Assembly: GCA_029747015.1 (NCBI GenBank)
Contig: JAKOGI010000429.1
Coordinates: 411,001 to 475,000 of the forward strand
Direction: 5' to 3'
DNA length: 64,000 nt
From: Carnegiea gigantea
Lineage: Eukaryota; Streptophyta; Magnoliopsida; Caryophyllales; Cactaceae
In this document: in pieces, positions 35,036 through 47,488 of the stretch
Position numbering within the stretch: position 1 is the first letter of the stretch
Layout of the letters: the number at the start of each line of letters is the position of its first letter
Notes under the pieces: model-generated
Databases searched by the model: none
What the model was told of the DNA's origin: nothing
What the model saw: only the letters and a program-made list of their open reading frames with translations
Position numbers and translations under genes: made by a program

Positions 35036-35100
35036 AATAATAATAATAATATTATTATTATTATTAATATTAATAATAATTACTACTATTAGTACTATTA
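35036..35100. repeat. AAT/ATT triplet hairpin
   Basis: AATAATAATAAT runs straight into ATTATTATTATT, giving a perfect inverted repeat, followed by further AAT and ACT triplets. Confidence 0.85.
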
Positions 35101-35284
35101 TGATGACGATGACTTTACAACTATTACTGTTAAATAAATCTATTGGCGAAAAATATTAGTGCGAAAATACTAGTGTACTTTTTGGTAAATATTAATAATA
35201 TCTATATATAATGAGCCAAGGGTATTTTGGTTAATTATCCTTTATTTCTCAATGTCTTCATAGGTTAGTGGACTGTTGAGTTAA

Positions 35285-36558
35285 AAATATACTGCAAGTG
35301 CACGGTGCCAGTTATAGCCAGCAAAGGCAAGTACGGGTCGTGTCCACGAGGAACTTGGTTTCAACCACCGAATCAACCTTTAACACTCAATCTAGGCTAA
35401 AGTCTAGTGAAGTGGGTTTACCTAATTCTAATTCTGTTAAATCTAGATCAGTAATGGTGAGGATCCTGGATTGGGGTTTACCACACTATGATGTCCATTG
35501 GAATATAAACTAGGTCATGTGAATCCGCCCGCAAGACAACTGAAATGGAATGATTACCAATTAAAAGCATCTACGCCTTCTGTCAAAGGTCATTAGACTG
35601 ATCAGGCTGCTCTAGTTATCTATTTTCATGAAACTAGAATCACAAGACCACAAGATTGTGTAATCCTAATTCCCAATTGAAACCCTAACTATTTTCATGT
35701 TAAGAGATTCAATCGCTCACAAAGCCACTCTAAGTAAAGGACCTAACTTTCGTTAATCTCCTAAACCCTAATTACGAACATGAATTTGACCCTCTCAGGC
35801 AATTCATCGAACACCTGGCATGCTAAGTGAGAGTTCAATTATAATATGGGCGTAAATTCACAAAAACCTAGGACAACAATCCAAATCACATCATAGGGGC
35901 TACATCCAATCCAAGATTAAGAAATTTAGCCACTAAACATCATTCTAATCACACTCTCAATCAAGAACACAAACATGCCAAAAAGTATGAAACTTAAATT
36001 AAAACGTGAGAGAAAAGGTAAAGGAATGTACTCTATATAATCTGTAGTGACAATCTGCTAAAAGCGTAAATCAAATTCGATCTCAAGCCTTCAATTCAAT
36101 AACAACGAAAGATGAAACATAAGAACCCTAAAATCGCCTATTTTCGAGAGAGAGCCCAATAGAGAAAAGCATGAATCCTCGTTACAACGCCAAATCGCGA
36201 CTATACGGGAAAAACTAATGTGGCACGGTCGTGCCACACGGCACGGTCACACCGTGCCACATCCCTGGCTTGCGTTTCCTCGTGCCTCTGGGTGGCACGG
36301 TCAGTCTGCATGGCATGGTGCCACCGTGCCACTCTCTTTTGGCTTGAAATCCTCCTTTTTAGCTCCTATTTGGCACGGCATTGGCTTGTTTTCCTCATTT
36401 ATTCAAATCATACTCCTGTAAGCACAAAAACACAACTTTTAGGTAGATTTGAGGTAAAGCATGAGTAATCGACCCCTAAACTCTCGGGATTTTACTAAAA
36501 ATTGCCAATATGAGAGGTAAAAATCATGCCTAAAAGTGTGTAAAATAGAGGTTTATCA
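35285..36558 (-). repeat. Non-coding dispersed repeat with conserved termini
   Basis: On the plus strand it opens CTGCAAGTGCACGGTGCC...GTCGTGTCCACGAGG and closes near 36,558 with GGTTTATCA. Read on the minus strand it starts TGATAAACCTC, has a splice-like TGTGCTTACAG near 36,420, a CT-rich leader near 36,150 and no long frame. This layout occurs in many dicot intergenic regions, but I cannot name the family. A related opening motif is seen at 2,727-2,790. It contains the GCACGGTCGTGCC palindromes. Confidence 0.5.
36222..36330. repeat. GGCACGGTCGTGCC palindrome cluster
   Basis: GGCACGGTCGTGCC (36,222-36,235), GGCACGGTCACACCGTGCC (36,240-36,258) and a longer imperfect palindrome (36,294-36,330). 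They can form stable hairpins and contain several CpG sites. The same core is found at 29,679-29,786. Confidence 0.85.
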
Positions 36559-36655
36559 TAGACCTAAAAAGTCTGTTCCATAGTTGTGGGTTACAAAAAT
36601 TCAGTCACTATACTTCGGGGGTCTAATAGTAAATCATTCTAAACTCTTATCCTTT

Positions 36656-36944
36656 TGATACAACTGATTTTTGTACTCATGTGCTGGGCTTATGATTGCT
36701 AGCATGAAACTCTCCTTAAGAGGTAGGTAGTTTGGTAGGATGGGGGCCCATGTTGTGTGGCCGTTAACTGGAGAGAGAGTTGTGAAAGCTAACACCATTC
36801 AATAAAAATGGGGAGCTCAATTGACTTTGTATGCATTCAAACAGTTAATGAAATTCTCATTCTCTCTTTAAACTCCAATATTCTCTTTCTGCAACTCTTT
36901 GCTTCTCTTCAAAAAAACCCTAATTTCTTATAGAAGACCTAACA
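36656..36944 (+). mobile_element. 5' LTR of short-LTR gypsy element
   Basis: 289 bp from TGATACAACTG to GACCTAACA. It contains AATAAAAATGGGG (possible polyadenylation region) and CT-rich sequence near its end. Confidence 0.8.
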
Positions 36945-36949
36945 TTTTC

Positions 36950-38480
36950 AGGTCAAAGCAATTTCACATCCCGAACTTTTTGATCCTTCATTTCGATCAA
37001 CTGGCTTGATTCTCCAATTGATCCACCTTTCATCATCGAACACGATCAATTTCTTCTCCATCAATTGTTGGTTTGAATCCCCAACAATCCAGCTAAGATT
37101 ACTTCGATTCAAGATCCTATCTTCCAAGGCGATTTCAGAACATAGCCATGGTAATGAGCAAAGAAGATTGGAAGAGATGAGTCAAAACATGCAAAATTCT
37201 TGGATTGAGTTCCAATAATCTATTAAAGTTCAGATGGTAGAGCAACTAGAGAAACAATAAAGGATAAATTTTACCTTGATTGAGCTAATTACAGGCCTCA
37301 GTAGACAAGTCCTTCTAATTGCAATTGCAGCAGAATCTAGTGGCAACCGCTTTCAAATGGGTAACCCTACCTTATCTAGACCCTCAAAAATTGATTTTCC
37401 TCATTTTGATGGAGAGGATGTACATTGTTGGGTGTATAAATGTGAACAATGTTTTGAATTAGATAGTACTCTCGACAATCCTAAAGTTAAGATAGCATCG
37501 ATTCACTTGGGGCTAAAGCCTTAAATGGGACAAATCTTTTATGAAAAGCAGAGATAAAAAATGGCCAGAGCAGGTGAGGAATATAAGAAGGTTATTTTGA
37601 TAAGATTTAGAACCTATCCCTTTAATGATCATTTGGCCGAGTTAATGAAGTTAAAACAATGGGAACTATTGAATAATATCAAGAATTATTTGATGCGTTG
37701 CTTAATAGGTGGAATTGCCAGTTAGTCATGCTATTAGTTACTTCTTGAGTGGCCATAATGATGAGATCTAGAGTGCAGTCAGAAAGTTCAAGCCAGCCAC
37801 TTTGCATGCCTTTCTCAGCTTCATAAGGTAAACCCTTATTCAATTTGAAGGAGAACCAAACCTATCTTGGACAAACCCAACTCTTTTACAAAATGGTGGA
37901 TTTCTTTATGCGACACCTCTTTTCTACTGCCAAAGACCATCTTGTCTTAAGCACCAACTCAATGAAATCAAACCATGAACTCATAGTAGGATGTTAAGTT
38001 CAAAAGACATTAAGGAAAAGAGGCCTAGGAACTCATCCTTCTTTTGATGATGAGAAATATTTTCCCTGAGACAAATGCAAGGCTCAAGTGTATAGGCTCG
38101 AAGTGGTAGATGTGAACGAAGACTATGGAATGGAAAGTGAAGAAGTGATTGAGGAATAAGGGAAGAAGGTGGAATGATGATTGAGACCCCTCAAATATCC
38201 TTACAAGCCTTGAATGGCTTAAATACTTATCAAACCATGATAGTAGTGGGCAAAGCTAAGAAGAACTCTCTATGAATCATGGTGGATTCAGAAAGTACTC
38301 ATAATTTTTTAGACATTCCAGTGGTTAAGAGATTAAATTGTGATATTTGAAAAATCCCTTCACTATAGATCGACTGCTAAACCTAATAGTTAGCAATTAG
38401 ACTACAACACTATCTGCAAGGGTTTCACTTGATCCTTGATGAGGCAATAGTTTTTAGCTGATGTTTTGTTAGAACCTTTG
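36950..38480 (+). pseudogene. Gag and protease of short-LTR gypsy element
   Basis: Gag is seen at 37,276-37,524 (IDFPHFDGEDVHCWVYKCEQ) and continues degenerately to about 37,860 (HLAELMKLKQWE). The protease at about 38,278-38,345 reads VDSESTHNFLDIP, with the catalytic Gly replaced by Glu (GGA to GAA type change). No zinc knuckle is discernible. Multiple stops and frameshifts are present. Confidence 0.7.
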
Positions 38481-38616
38481 GGAAGTTGTGAAATGGCGCT
38501 TCAGTTATAGTGGCTATTCACTTTGGGCCCCATTCTGTGAAATTTTGAAGAACTGAAAATAAAATTTTCCTATAAAGGAAAGAGAGTAGTGGATGGGGGA
38601 AGAAAGAGTATAGAAA

Positions 38617-40020
38617 GTGGTGCTACATTTAATCCAATTGTTTGCGTTACAAATACAATTATTCACTTCACTAACCATGGAACAATCTAAAGTAAATGAG
38701 CGTGAATTGTGTCAACTTCTGACTGAGTTTGTAAGCATTTTTGAAGAACCTACAAAGTTACCTCTTCGTAAATCCCAAGATCATAACATCATCCTAAAAG
38801 AGGGCACTTCTCCAATCAATGTCATATCCTATAGGTACTTACCATGGAAAAGGATATAATTGAAAAGATTGTGTAGGAAATGCTAGACGTTGGACCGGTA
38901 AGACATTCATAAAGCCAACATTCTTCACCTATAGTCCTAGTTAAGAAGAAATATGGATCTTGGAGATTGCGTATGGACTATAGGCAACTAAATACTTGCA
39001 TTGTCTTAGACAAGTTTCCAATACCTATTATTGAAGAACTCTTGGATGAGTTACATGGGGCCATGTACATCTAAAAAATAGACCTAAGATCGGGGCATTG
39101 ATGAGTTAGAATGCACCCAACTGATGTGAAAAAAATTTCACTTAGAACTCATAAGGGCCATTATGAATTCTTAGTCATGCCTTTTGGCCTGACTAATGCC
39201 CCCATAACTTTCCAAGCACTCATAAATAATATATTGAAATGCTATTTGAGGAAATTCATTTTGTTGTTCTTTGATGATGTTTTCATCTCTAGTAGAGGCT
39301 ATGATCAGCACTTGACTTAGCTGAGATTAGTATATGAGGTTATGAGGAACAACACACTTTTGCCAAGAAAAGTAAATGTAGCTTTGGCAAGTAAGGGATT
39401 GCATACTTAGCTCATGTGATTACTAAGCAAGGGGTGTCTACTGACCCTAGCTTGATTATAATATTGAGCAAATGGCCACTACCTAACAATATCAAATAGT
39501 TGAAAGGTTTCTTGGGGCACATAGGGTGTTAGAAAAGATTTGCCAAGCATCATAGTTAGATTAGTTAGCCTTTTACTGGTTCAATTGGAATACAACTACT
39601 AAATACGCTCTTGAGCAGCTCAAGACAGCCATGACTATAGCACTAGTACTAGCTTTACCAAATTTCTCAAAGCCTTTTGTCATAGAAATTAAAGCCTTAA
39701 GATTTGTCATTGGGGCAGGTTTTATGCAACAGGGGCATCCAATTGCTTACCTAAGTAAGGCATTATCACCTAAACATCAGTACCTCTCCACTTATGAAAA
39801 AGAATAAATGGAAGTTGTTATGGTTGTAGAAGAGTGGAGGCCATATTTGTTGGCAGGTATTTTCTCATCAAGACTGACCATTTTAGCCTCAAGTACATTA
39901 TAGAGCAGAAAATTAGTACCCCTTTCTAGATCAAGTGGCTACCTAAGCTAATGGGGTTTGATTATGAAACAATACACAAGAACGGCAAAAAGAATGTGGC
40001 TGCTGATGGGCTATCTGGAG
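38617..40020 (+). pseudogene. RT and RNase H of short-LTR gypsy element
   Basis: The linker at 38,690-38,860 reads LLTEFVSIFEEPTKLPL. RT is broken at 38,860-39,110, then reads LRTHKGHYEFLVMPFGLTNA, with the active site FFDD (about 39,270-39,282). RNase H follows at about 39,570-40,020 (HPIAYLSKALSPKHQYLSTY; YEKE, then a stop). Stops at 38,858, 39,318 and later make it non-functional. Confidence 0.8.
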
Positions 40021-40149
40021 TTTTAAGTGTTTAGTTTCTGAACTTAATGCTTAGCACCCTACATTGTTATGTCATAGACAACATCAAATAGTCTTAGGCT
40101 TTATATACCACGATATAAAATCTCACTCTATCCTTGGTTAGTCGAAACA

Positions 40150-41430
40150 CCCATGTCAAATATCAGTTACATCAAAGATTACTCTATTGAAAGGTAAATT
40201 GGTGGCGAGGCAAGACCATAATTTGCAAGAATAACTTATCAACTAAGTTCATGATTTTGCTATGAGGGGATGCTCTAGGGCAGTGGTGAACACAAAGAAA
40301 CTAGCAGGCTTGTTCTATTGGAAGGAACTCAACAAAGATGTGAGAAACTATGTTAGGTTCTGGGTTATGTACTAGAGCAATAAATCTGACTTTTTTGCCC
40401 CAGCTAGGTTATTACAACCTCTAATTATTTCAGAGGCCAATTGGGTAGATATGTCAATAGATTTCATTGAATGGCTGCCTAAGTCTACGGGCAAGGATAC
40501 CATACTAGTGGTGGTTGATAGGCTTAGTAAGTGTAATAATTTTCTACCTCTAGCTCATCCTTTTATTGTAGCAACAGTGGCTGAGCTTCACTTTGAACAT
40601 ATCTACAAGTTATAGGGCCATCCTAAGACAATTATAAGTCATAAGGATAAAATCTTCTTGGGTAACTTCTGGACTAAGCTATTTATATTACAGCATATGC
40701 CTTGCATATGTCTACCGCTTATCACCCATAGAGTAATGGTCAAGGTAGTCAATAGGTGTTTGAAGGGCTATCTCAAATGTATGACAGAGAAGAGACCTAT
40801 GGAGTGGTGTTATGGCTTCTATTGGCAGAATGGTGGTCTATGGTCAACCACCTTCTCTAATGTTCCTTATATCGCTGGGGACAGTAAAGTAGAGGCTGTT
40901 GATAAGAGTTTAAGGCTAAGGGAAGACTATATAGCCATACTCAAGTAACATCTTACTAAAGCTCAGCAAAGGATGAAGCATTAGGCAGATAAACAGAGAC
41001 AAACAAGTCCTTATAAGTTTGCGATTGGGCTTATGTAAATTGAAGCAACATTTAACTACTCAAGGGATGAATCAGAAGTTGTCTGCTAAGTTTTTGGACC
41101 CTTTTTGGTGCTGGGCCAAGGAGTAGTGGGCATATACGTTGCAATTGCTTGAATCTTCAAAGATGCACGTAGTTTTTCAAATTTCGCAACTAAAGAAGCA
41201 CATGGGGACCAATCTTATTCAGAGTACTCTACCCACCACAGATGAACAAGGGCTCATCTCTACTGAGCCGGTTGTAGTGTTAGACAGGAAGTTGATAGGA
41301 AAGGGCACGAAGCAGTTGGTTAGGTTCTCATTAAGTGGCCTAGTTGGCCAAAGGAAGATGCCCCTAGGGAACTTTACACTGATGTAGAGAAGAAGTTCCG
41401 TGAGTTCAATCTAGAAACTTAAGGTCAAGC
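40150..41430 (+). pseudogene. Integrase and chromodomain-like tail of short-LTR gypsy element
   Basis: The core begins VDMSIDFIEWLPKSTGKDTI with the first Asp (about 40,450-40,510), followed by LVVVDRLSKC. The second Asp region (ISHKDKIF, about 40,635) has lost the usual SDRD context. The C-terminal part is at 41,090-41,200. A chromodomain-like tail follows at 41,260-41,425 (VLDRKLIGKGTKQLV, then KEDAP-ELYTD in another frame), ending in FNLET-stop near 41,420. Frames shift repeatedly. Confidence 0.75.
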
Positions 41431-41450
41431 TTTGTTAAGGGCGGTTAAGC

Positions 41451-41718
41451 TGGTACAACTGATTTGTGCACTCACGTGTGGGCTTGTGATTGCTAGAGGA
41501 GAGCTCTCCTTGAGAGGTAGTTAGTTTACTAGGATGGAGGGCCTAGGTTGCTAGGCAGTTAGCTCCACAGAGAGAGTTGTGAGAGATGACTCTAGTCAAT
41601 AGAAATGGGGAGCTTAGCTGACTTTATATGCATTCAAACACTTAATGAAATTCTCACTGTCTCTCTACAACTCTTTGCTTCTCTTCGAAAAATCGTAATT
41701 CCTAAAAAAGACCTAACA
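41451..41718 (+). mobile_element. 3' LTR of short-LTR gypsy element
   Basis: 268 bp from TGGTACAACTG to GACCTAACA, with a small deletion relative to the 5' copy. The divergence between the two is visibly larger than for the CRM-like pair. Confidence 0.8.
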
Positions 41719-42869
41719 CCTGTCCATATTTTCCATTATTTAATTCTTCGCTACAGCTCTATTTTGTAAGCTTAGAGTGAGGATTTGTAGAGATGCTATT
41801 TTTATCATAAAGTTCAATAAAATCTTGATTTCTAACTTCTCTCCTATATGATCACTTCTACTATAGCCATTGGATGGTTCTGGATGCCTGCACTTACTTT
41901 TACAACTTTGAAGGCTTTTATTTATCCTTCAATAGAAAGAAATAGTAGGAGAGGGTGTTTGTGGGTCCAGGGTTGCCAGCGTTGGAGTTTGCATGCTTCT
42001 TAATCTCCAGTGAATCGAGAATGGGAGTACTACCTGAACATGATAGATACTATCAAACTACCACATTTAGAAGCCAATTAAGTGGGTGGCGAAAATGAGT
42101 TTTTAAGTGGGTTAAAGTATGGGCATAGATGCTATGTTTGAAAATGTGTATGGATATGGGGATGAATTATAAAATCTATATGTACCCAATTTATGCACCT
42201 AATTAATTTGCTAGTACACAGTAAAAAAATATGCTAAAACCAATTAAAATATTAATCTTTAATGAGCAAATCTTTAATCCTTGCTTTGTATGTTAGATTT
42301 TGTCTCTTGATTTTCTAGTTGTTCATTGCCTTTGATATAATGATATTCTATGCGTGATTAAATTAATCTTGAATATCAATCTCTATTTATATAAATACAA
42401 AAAATTGAATTTTGCCTACTATTTTAACCTGTTGGAGTCCATTTGGGATGTTTTAATTAGCATTGTTTGAAATTGACCATCAAGCATAGTGTACCTAAAT
42501 ATGAGTTGAATATTGGGGGGGGGGGGGGAGGCATTGTTGGGATTTTAATTGGGAAGAACCAATTGCCGCAAGCACACAGCCATATTCCTAACATTAGGGG
42601 TTGTCTCCATACAAACTTGGTGGATTTATGTCACTTATTAACAAATCTACCAAATTTAAAACTAAGGAAGTAATAAACAAGTGAAACATGTTAATAAACA
42701 ACAAATCAAAAACTAATCAACCACTAATTCTAGGTTAATAGTGATATATTAAATTAATCTAGCAAAGGTATAATCAACAAGATCAATGTTCAACATGATT
42801 TACTTTTAACTACCAACTGATTAACAAAGCATCAAATTTAACCAATAAAGCACTCAATATAAAGTAACT
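41719..42869. other. Spacer with a 14-bp G run
   Basis: No gene recognised. Fourteen consecutive G bases lie at 42,515-42,528. The rest is AT-rich single-copy-like sequence. Confidence 0.5.
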
Positions 42870-44280
42870 GAGGGGGTGTTTGGTAAGCAAAAAAAGAGGA
42901 TGGAGATTTAGATTCACGGGTTTCAAGCTCCACCCTCCAGTAGTTGATGAAGATTATTAGGAAAGGAATTTAATTCCTAAGGACATCAAATCCTATCGAA
43001 ATACTTGGAACTTGAGCCACTTCATCAAGGAGGGAAATCAAGTCCCAACCCTCAAGAATCACATCAACAACTCCAAATAAAAAGAAGATATTAACCAACA
43101 CTTATTTTGGCTAACTGACTTCTTAGTTCTTCGTTTCTCACCTGGTCGTTATACCTGCTACCCAATTGCTAACTATAGAGATAGGGGATCACCAATAGCG
43201 GTCATAGAGAACCAGTCGACCGTCAACGATGAAGGACACCATTGAACGATGTCATCATGACCTCTATGGTCATTTTTCCTTTTTTTTGGGTTTCTCCATA
43301 TTTGTTCCTGATTTATAATTTGATTTGGGTTTTTGATTTGCTTGCTCTGTTTTGTTCATAATCCTCATCTTAATTTCTATGTGGTCTTAATTTATAGATC
43401 TAGTTGAAGCTTTCTTTTTGTAGGCTTCTAGATAGGGGTGTTCAAATTAGACTATAACCAAAAATCCAAACCAAAAAACTGGGAGCCAATCCAAAATTTC
43501 AGGTGCCTAAACCTAAATATTCAAAATTTTGGGTTTGGGTACCCAAACCTATAAATTTTACAATTTGTGGTTTGGGTATGATTCAAGCATTTTGGAATTT
43601 CGGTTACCCAGAAACCTGATAAGATTCTTTTAAAAAAGGAAAAATGCTTAAGTGTTGAGCATTGAATTTTATTTCTAAATATGTGCTGAGCATTGGGGGG
43701 AAAAATGGGTACTGTGCTGGCCGTTTAAAAATGAGTGTTGAACAGAAGTGCTAGCATTAAGCAAGCAAAATCCATATACGTGTATGCTGCTTATGACTTT
43801 ATAAACTATTAATTTCGTCTACTGGTACATACATTAATAAAACGGCCTATTTTCTAATCGATAAGTGCTTCTTGTAGTGAAAACTCATTTGGGAACATAA
43901 TAAAGTATGCGGTAAAGAAATTTTTAAAAAAGTGAAGAATGTTCCGAGTTTTCTGATGCCCAATAAATTAAACTGAAAATTTCTTATACCGAAATTTTTC
44001 AATATGATTTCAGCTTGGGATTTAGCCGACTGGAAATTTTTGTTTCTTGAATCGGAATTCATTTTTGATGCTATATGATAATATGAAGCAAAATTATAGT
44101 ATATACTGCTAACTTGTGAATATATGGCGAATCAAAAATATGGGTTTGTAAAATTTGTAAATTTAATTTTATTCCTACTTCTATCTGAACATATCATTCA
44201 ATATTCAAATTCTATTCTCAACCCCCCAATACATCAGAAATAATTCCATTCATTTCCTTTTTTGCTCATCAAATAAGGCC
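42870..44280. mobile_element. MITE-like or hAT-like non-autonomous element(s)
   Basis: The left end reads GGGGTGTTTGGTAAGCAAAA and the right end, reverse-complemented, reads GGCCTTATTTGATGAGCAAA. These are imperfect terminal inverted repeats typical of small plant DNA elements. The ends may instead belong to two separate elements. A further GGGGTGTTCAAATTAGAC start lies inside at about 43,436. No transposase is encoded and no target duplication was fixed. Confidence 0.45.
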
Positions 44281-44477
44281 TACGGGAAGAGAGAGAAAGA
44301 ATAGCATACCTCAGAACATTAATCCAAAAATGTAGGCTGAACCTCTAGAATTGGAGCAAAAGAAGTAAATTATGCCTTCATTAATGTACTCCACTTAATT
44401 AATAGCTAACCCATAATAAAGAAATGTTTAATTTTTCAAAAGTGGATTTCAAAACCCTAACTTGAAATAAGAAGGGA

Positions 44478-44720
44478 CACTATAAAAAAAGTCGCTTTTA
44501 CCAGTAGACATTTAGTGACAAAAATTATTTCTGTTGGTAAAACTTTTCTTTTTTTAAACAATAGACTAGATTGTTTATTGGCATTAAACTCTTGAGGTAG
44601 GGAAGGAAGGAGCGCTCTTAGTATTTCAACAAATACAAAATGATTTGTTGGTACAATGGTAATAACTCCAACAATTAAATTACCCGTTGGTTTTGTGATC
44701 CCATTACCGACATTTGTTTT
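44478..44720 (+). repeat. Left end and subterminal repeats of CACTA element
   Basis: Terminal repeat followed by copies of the TTACCAG and GTTGGTAAAA type (about 44,500, 44,534, 44,648, 44,685). In CACTA elements such motifs bind the TnpA protein. Confidence 0.75.
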
Positions 44721-45474
44721 TGAAAAAAAAAAAAAAAAACGTTGTGCCCGTATTTCACAAGCCGCAGGAAAAATTGAATAATGAGTAGATAAAAAACAGG
44801 AATATATGATAAATCTTTTTTTTGATCAACCAAGAAGGGTATTACTATGAAATAAATAATAAATCGGGACCCGATCCTTGACATTGTTTCGCTAGTTCAT
44901 TAAAAAGTCAAATAAAAAAACGCTGGGCTAGCTTTTCACTTTTCAGAATGAAGAACCTAGAACCAGAACCCCAACCCCTAGCTTTTTTCGTTTGCACTGT
45001 CTCCTCTCTCAATTTGCCCAGTTTGATTGTCGGGTTTGCAGAATGCCAGAGCCCCAACGCGAGTGACCCTATTGTTGTTGTTTGATTCTCATATTTGGCA
45101 GGTATGTCCTCTTTGTCTCTTAATCGATTTTCTTTGTTATTCAATTCAGTGTTATGATTTTCCAGCCCACCCTAAACTTCTAATTTGCAGTTAAGTCATT
45201 GTCTTTTTCCAGCCCCTTTCCGACAACGGTGGTAAAAAAGTTTGGGTCTGGTGCCAGAAACAGAGATAACACGAAAGAAGGGCGGAAAATATGGTTGATT
45301 TTACAAGTCCCTTGAGGTACTGTTTTCTCAATTTCCTTGTATTTGGTTGATTTGAATGGAAAATAAGGTAGTAATTTATATGATTGAAGAGTTTCTACTA
45401 TAATGGATGCTTAATGTTGCTAGAATTGTTTGCGTTTAGGCCATTGTTTGGAACAAGTAAAATGATGGTTGTGT

Positions 45475-45490
45475 GTGTATGTGTGTGTGA
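45475..45490. repeat. Short GT microsatellite
   Basis: GTGTGTATGTGTGTGTGA, an imperfect GT run inside the CACTA 5' region. Confidence 0.6.
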
Positions 45491-45874
45491 TTTAACAATT
45501 GACATTTTGTTGATTGATCTTGTTCGGTAATTATCTTCTTAGAATTGTGTAGGGTGTGGATTGACATCCTAAAAATCCATAGGAATTGAATAGAACTTAC
45601 ACAGTCAGACTACTGATTTCTTTTAGGTACAAAGGCCATCTAAGCCCTTTTCTATAGATGTTTGTGTGTCATGAATCTAACCCAAACTGACTGGGGTAGA
45701 TCTCTTCCTTCATCATGTGTTTGCAACTCGGGACATGTTGGTTTGCCCTACTATTGTTTATGTATTGTAAAGAATGAAGGATGAATGACAGAAAAGCATA
45801 CCCATCAAGGTGTACTAGAATGACGTCCAATTAAAACTTTACAGCAATGCAGAAAGATAAACATGAGCTCATAG

Positions 45875-46012
45875 AGGCCTAGGTGTATTATGGAATAGTT
45901 TGAAAGCAATGGACAATGAGAGGCTTTAAAGCACAAAATTTCAAGGCCTAGGTGTATTATGGAATAGTTTGAAAGCAATGGACAATGAGAGGCTTTAAAG
46001 CACAAAATTTCA
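45875..46012 (+). repeat. Perfect 69-bp tandem duplication
   Basis: Units 45,875-45,943 and 45,944-46,012 appear identical, each beginning AGGCCTAGGTGTATTATGG. Perfect identity implies a recent duplication. The length of 23 codons keeps a minus frame open, but no coding function is evident. Confidence 0.9.
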
Positions 46013-46559
46013 ATGCAATAGTAGTTCATATTAGAGTTAAGAGACCGGTTAGTGGAATGAAGGGACCATCATTGAATTAGGGATTTCGTAGATTATGGCT
46101 TGGGGAAATTAAGGGAAAAAAAGTAAGAATATACTGCTTGGAGAAAAATCTTAATGATTTGGTATGCCACGAATTGGGAGCAAGCAATAGGAGGATTCAT
46201 GAATTGGGATAATCTGGGGATCTTGCTTGAGGTAGGAGTCTTCAGCTCAAGAAAGGCATCTACATTAATAGCTGAGGCAACAACAACTAGAAACGGAGTT
46301 AAAACAGCGTATGAGGTAGTGTCTAAATGATATATCCAGAAAAAGGGAGCAAGTATGAAAGTAATTGAAGCACTAGAATTGGAGAATCGGGTCCCCTGAA
46401 TGATTTCTAATATTATTTTTTGCTCTTGAAAATTCTGAAATAAATGTCAAAGTTTTTATCAACCATAAATTTCCTAACGGTAATGATAGATTTGCTAGCC
46501 CTGTTAGGGCATTCTATGTAAGCTATCATGAACATACTTTGCTACCATGTAGGGGACTC

Positions 46560-47488
46560 TCCAAGGGCGGAACCAGAAAATTTTAGTTAGGGCGGCGGAG
46601 CATAATTATACTATTTTTCTATTTGGATGGTTATCTTCTTTGCCGTTGATTTATAGGGTCATAATCACTCGTAACTTTAGTGTTTCATCAAAAAAATATT
46701 GAACTACGCTATGAAATCCACCAAAGATAGATTTATCGACAACTAATTTCTTAACAATATATTTTTATAATTTTTTACTAGTATATTTATAAAAAATAAG
46801 TGTTAAAGTGTTGACTTGATGGTTATAGAACTTAAAAGAATCATCATTTAAAGAGAAAGGTAGCACTTAACTTAATCCAACTTAAAAGTTTATTCCAGTG
46901 TATTCCAACTTTTTTTTTTTTCCAGTACTAATGAATAATAAACCTCCATTTTAATTGATGAACAAACTAATTGTAACACTAAAAGGATAAAATAAATTTT
47001 CTAAAGATTCTTGTATAAGTAAATATTATATTGTAAGGTTTAGTCATGTAAAGAGAGTTAAAATTTCACACTAAATGTTTCTTAAAACTAATGACATAAA
47101 TTAAATATTTATAATTTATTTCAAAAAAGAAATATGAGACAAAGGACTAAAATTTAGAAAGAAAGGTGGGAGCCATAAGATTATATATGAACAAAACTCA
47201 TAGAAGGGAGGGCTCTTGAATGTTGGATTACCACTAACTAGAAATAAAAAAGGAAACAAAAGTAAAGAATAGTGAGGCAAATAGAGAAAAATAGAAAAGG
47301 ATAAGCTAGTCCATCTAGAGGTTGGAACCCTTCACCTACTAGCGCAATGGATTGGATACTAGAGATGAGAAACCCAAATAAATTACCAATTAGTGTGTCT
47401 GCTTATCATGCCTCCTCCTCACCAAAAAGTTTATCTAATATTTCATAAGGGGGACCATGCCCCCCTTCGCCACCCTAGTTCCACCCCT
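46560..47488. mobile_element. MITE-like insertion inside the CACTA element
   Basis: Ends are imperfect inverted repeats: left AAGGGCGGAACCAGAAAA, right (reverse-complemented) AGGGGTGGAACTAGGGTG. About 930 bp, AT-rich, no gene. It lies in the CACTA 5' region and so is nested. No clear target duplication. Confidence 0.5.

Larger units (their letters stand above)
36656..41718 (+). mobile_element. Short-LTR gypsy element (chromovirus-like), decayed
   Basis: Direct LTRs (36,656-36,944 and 41,451-41,718) share TACAACTGATTT, the GAGAGGTAG-TAGTTT phrase, AATGGGGAGCT and TGCATTCAAACA. The interior runs gag, protease, RT, RNase H, integrase and a chromodomain-like tail on the plus strand. Order and motifs are those of plant chromoviruses. 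Frames are broken dozens of times, so the copy is old. A degenerate primer site (CAGGTCAAAGC for TGGTATCAGAGC) follows the 5' LTR. Confidence 0.85.

Noticed and set aside
36656..41718. Functional endogenous pararetrovirus or envelope-bearing retrovirus
   Set aside because: Domain order is that of ordinary gypsy elements and no movement or envelope gene is present.
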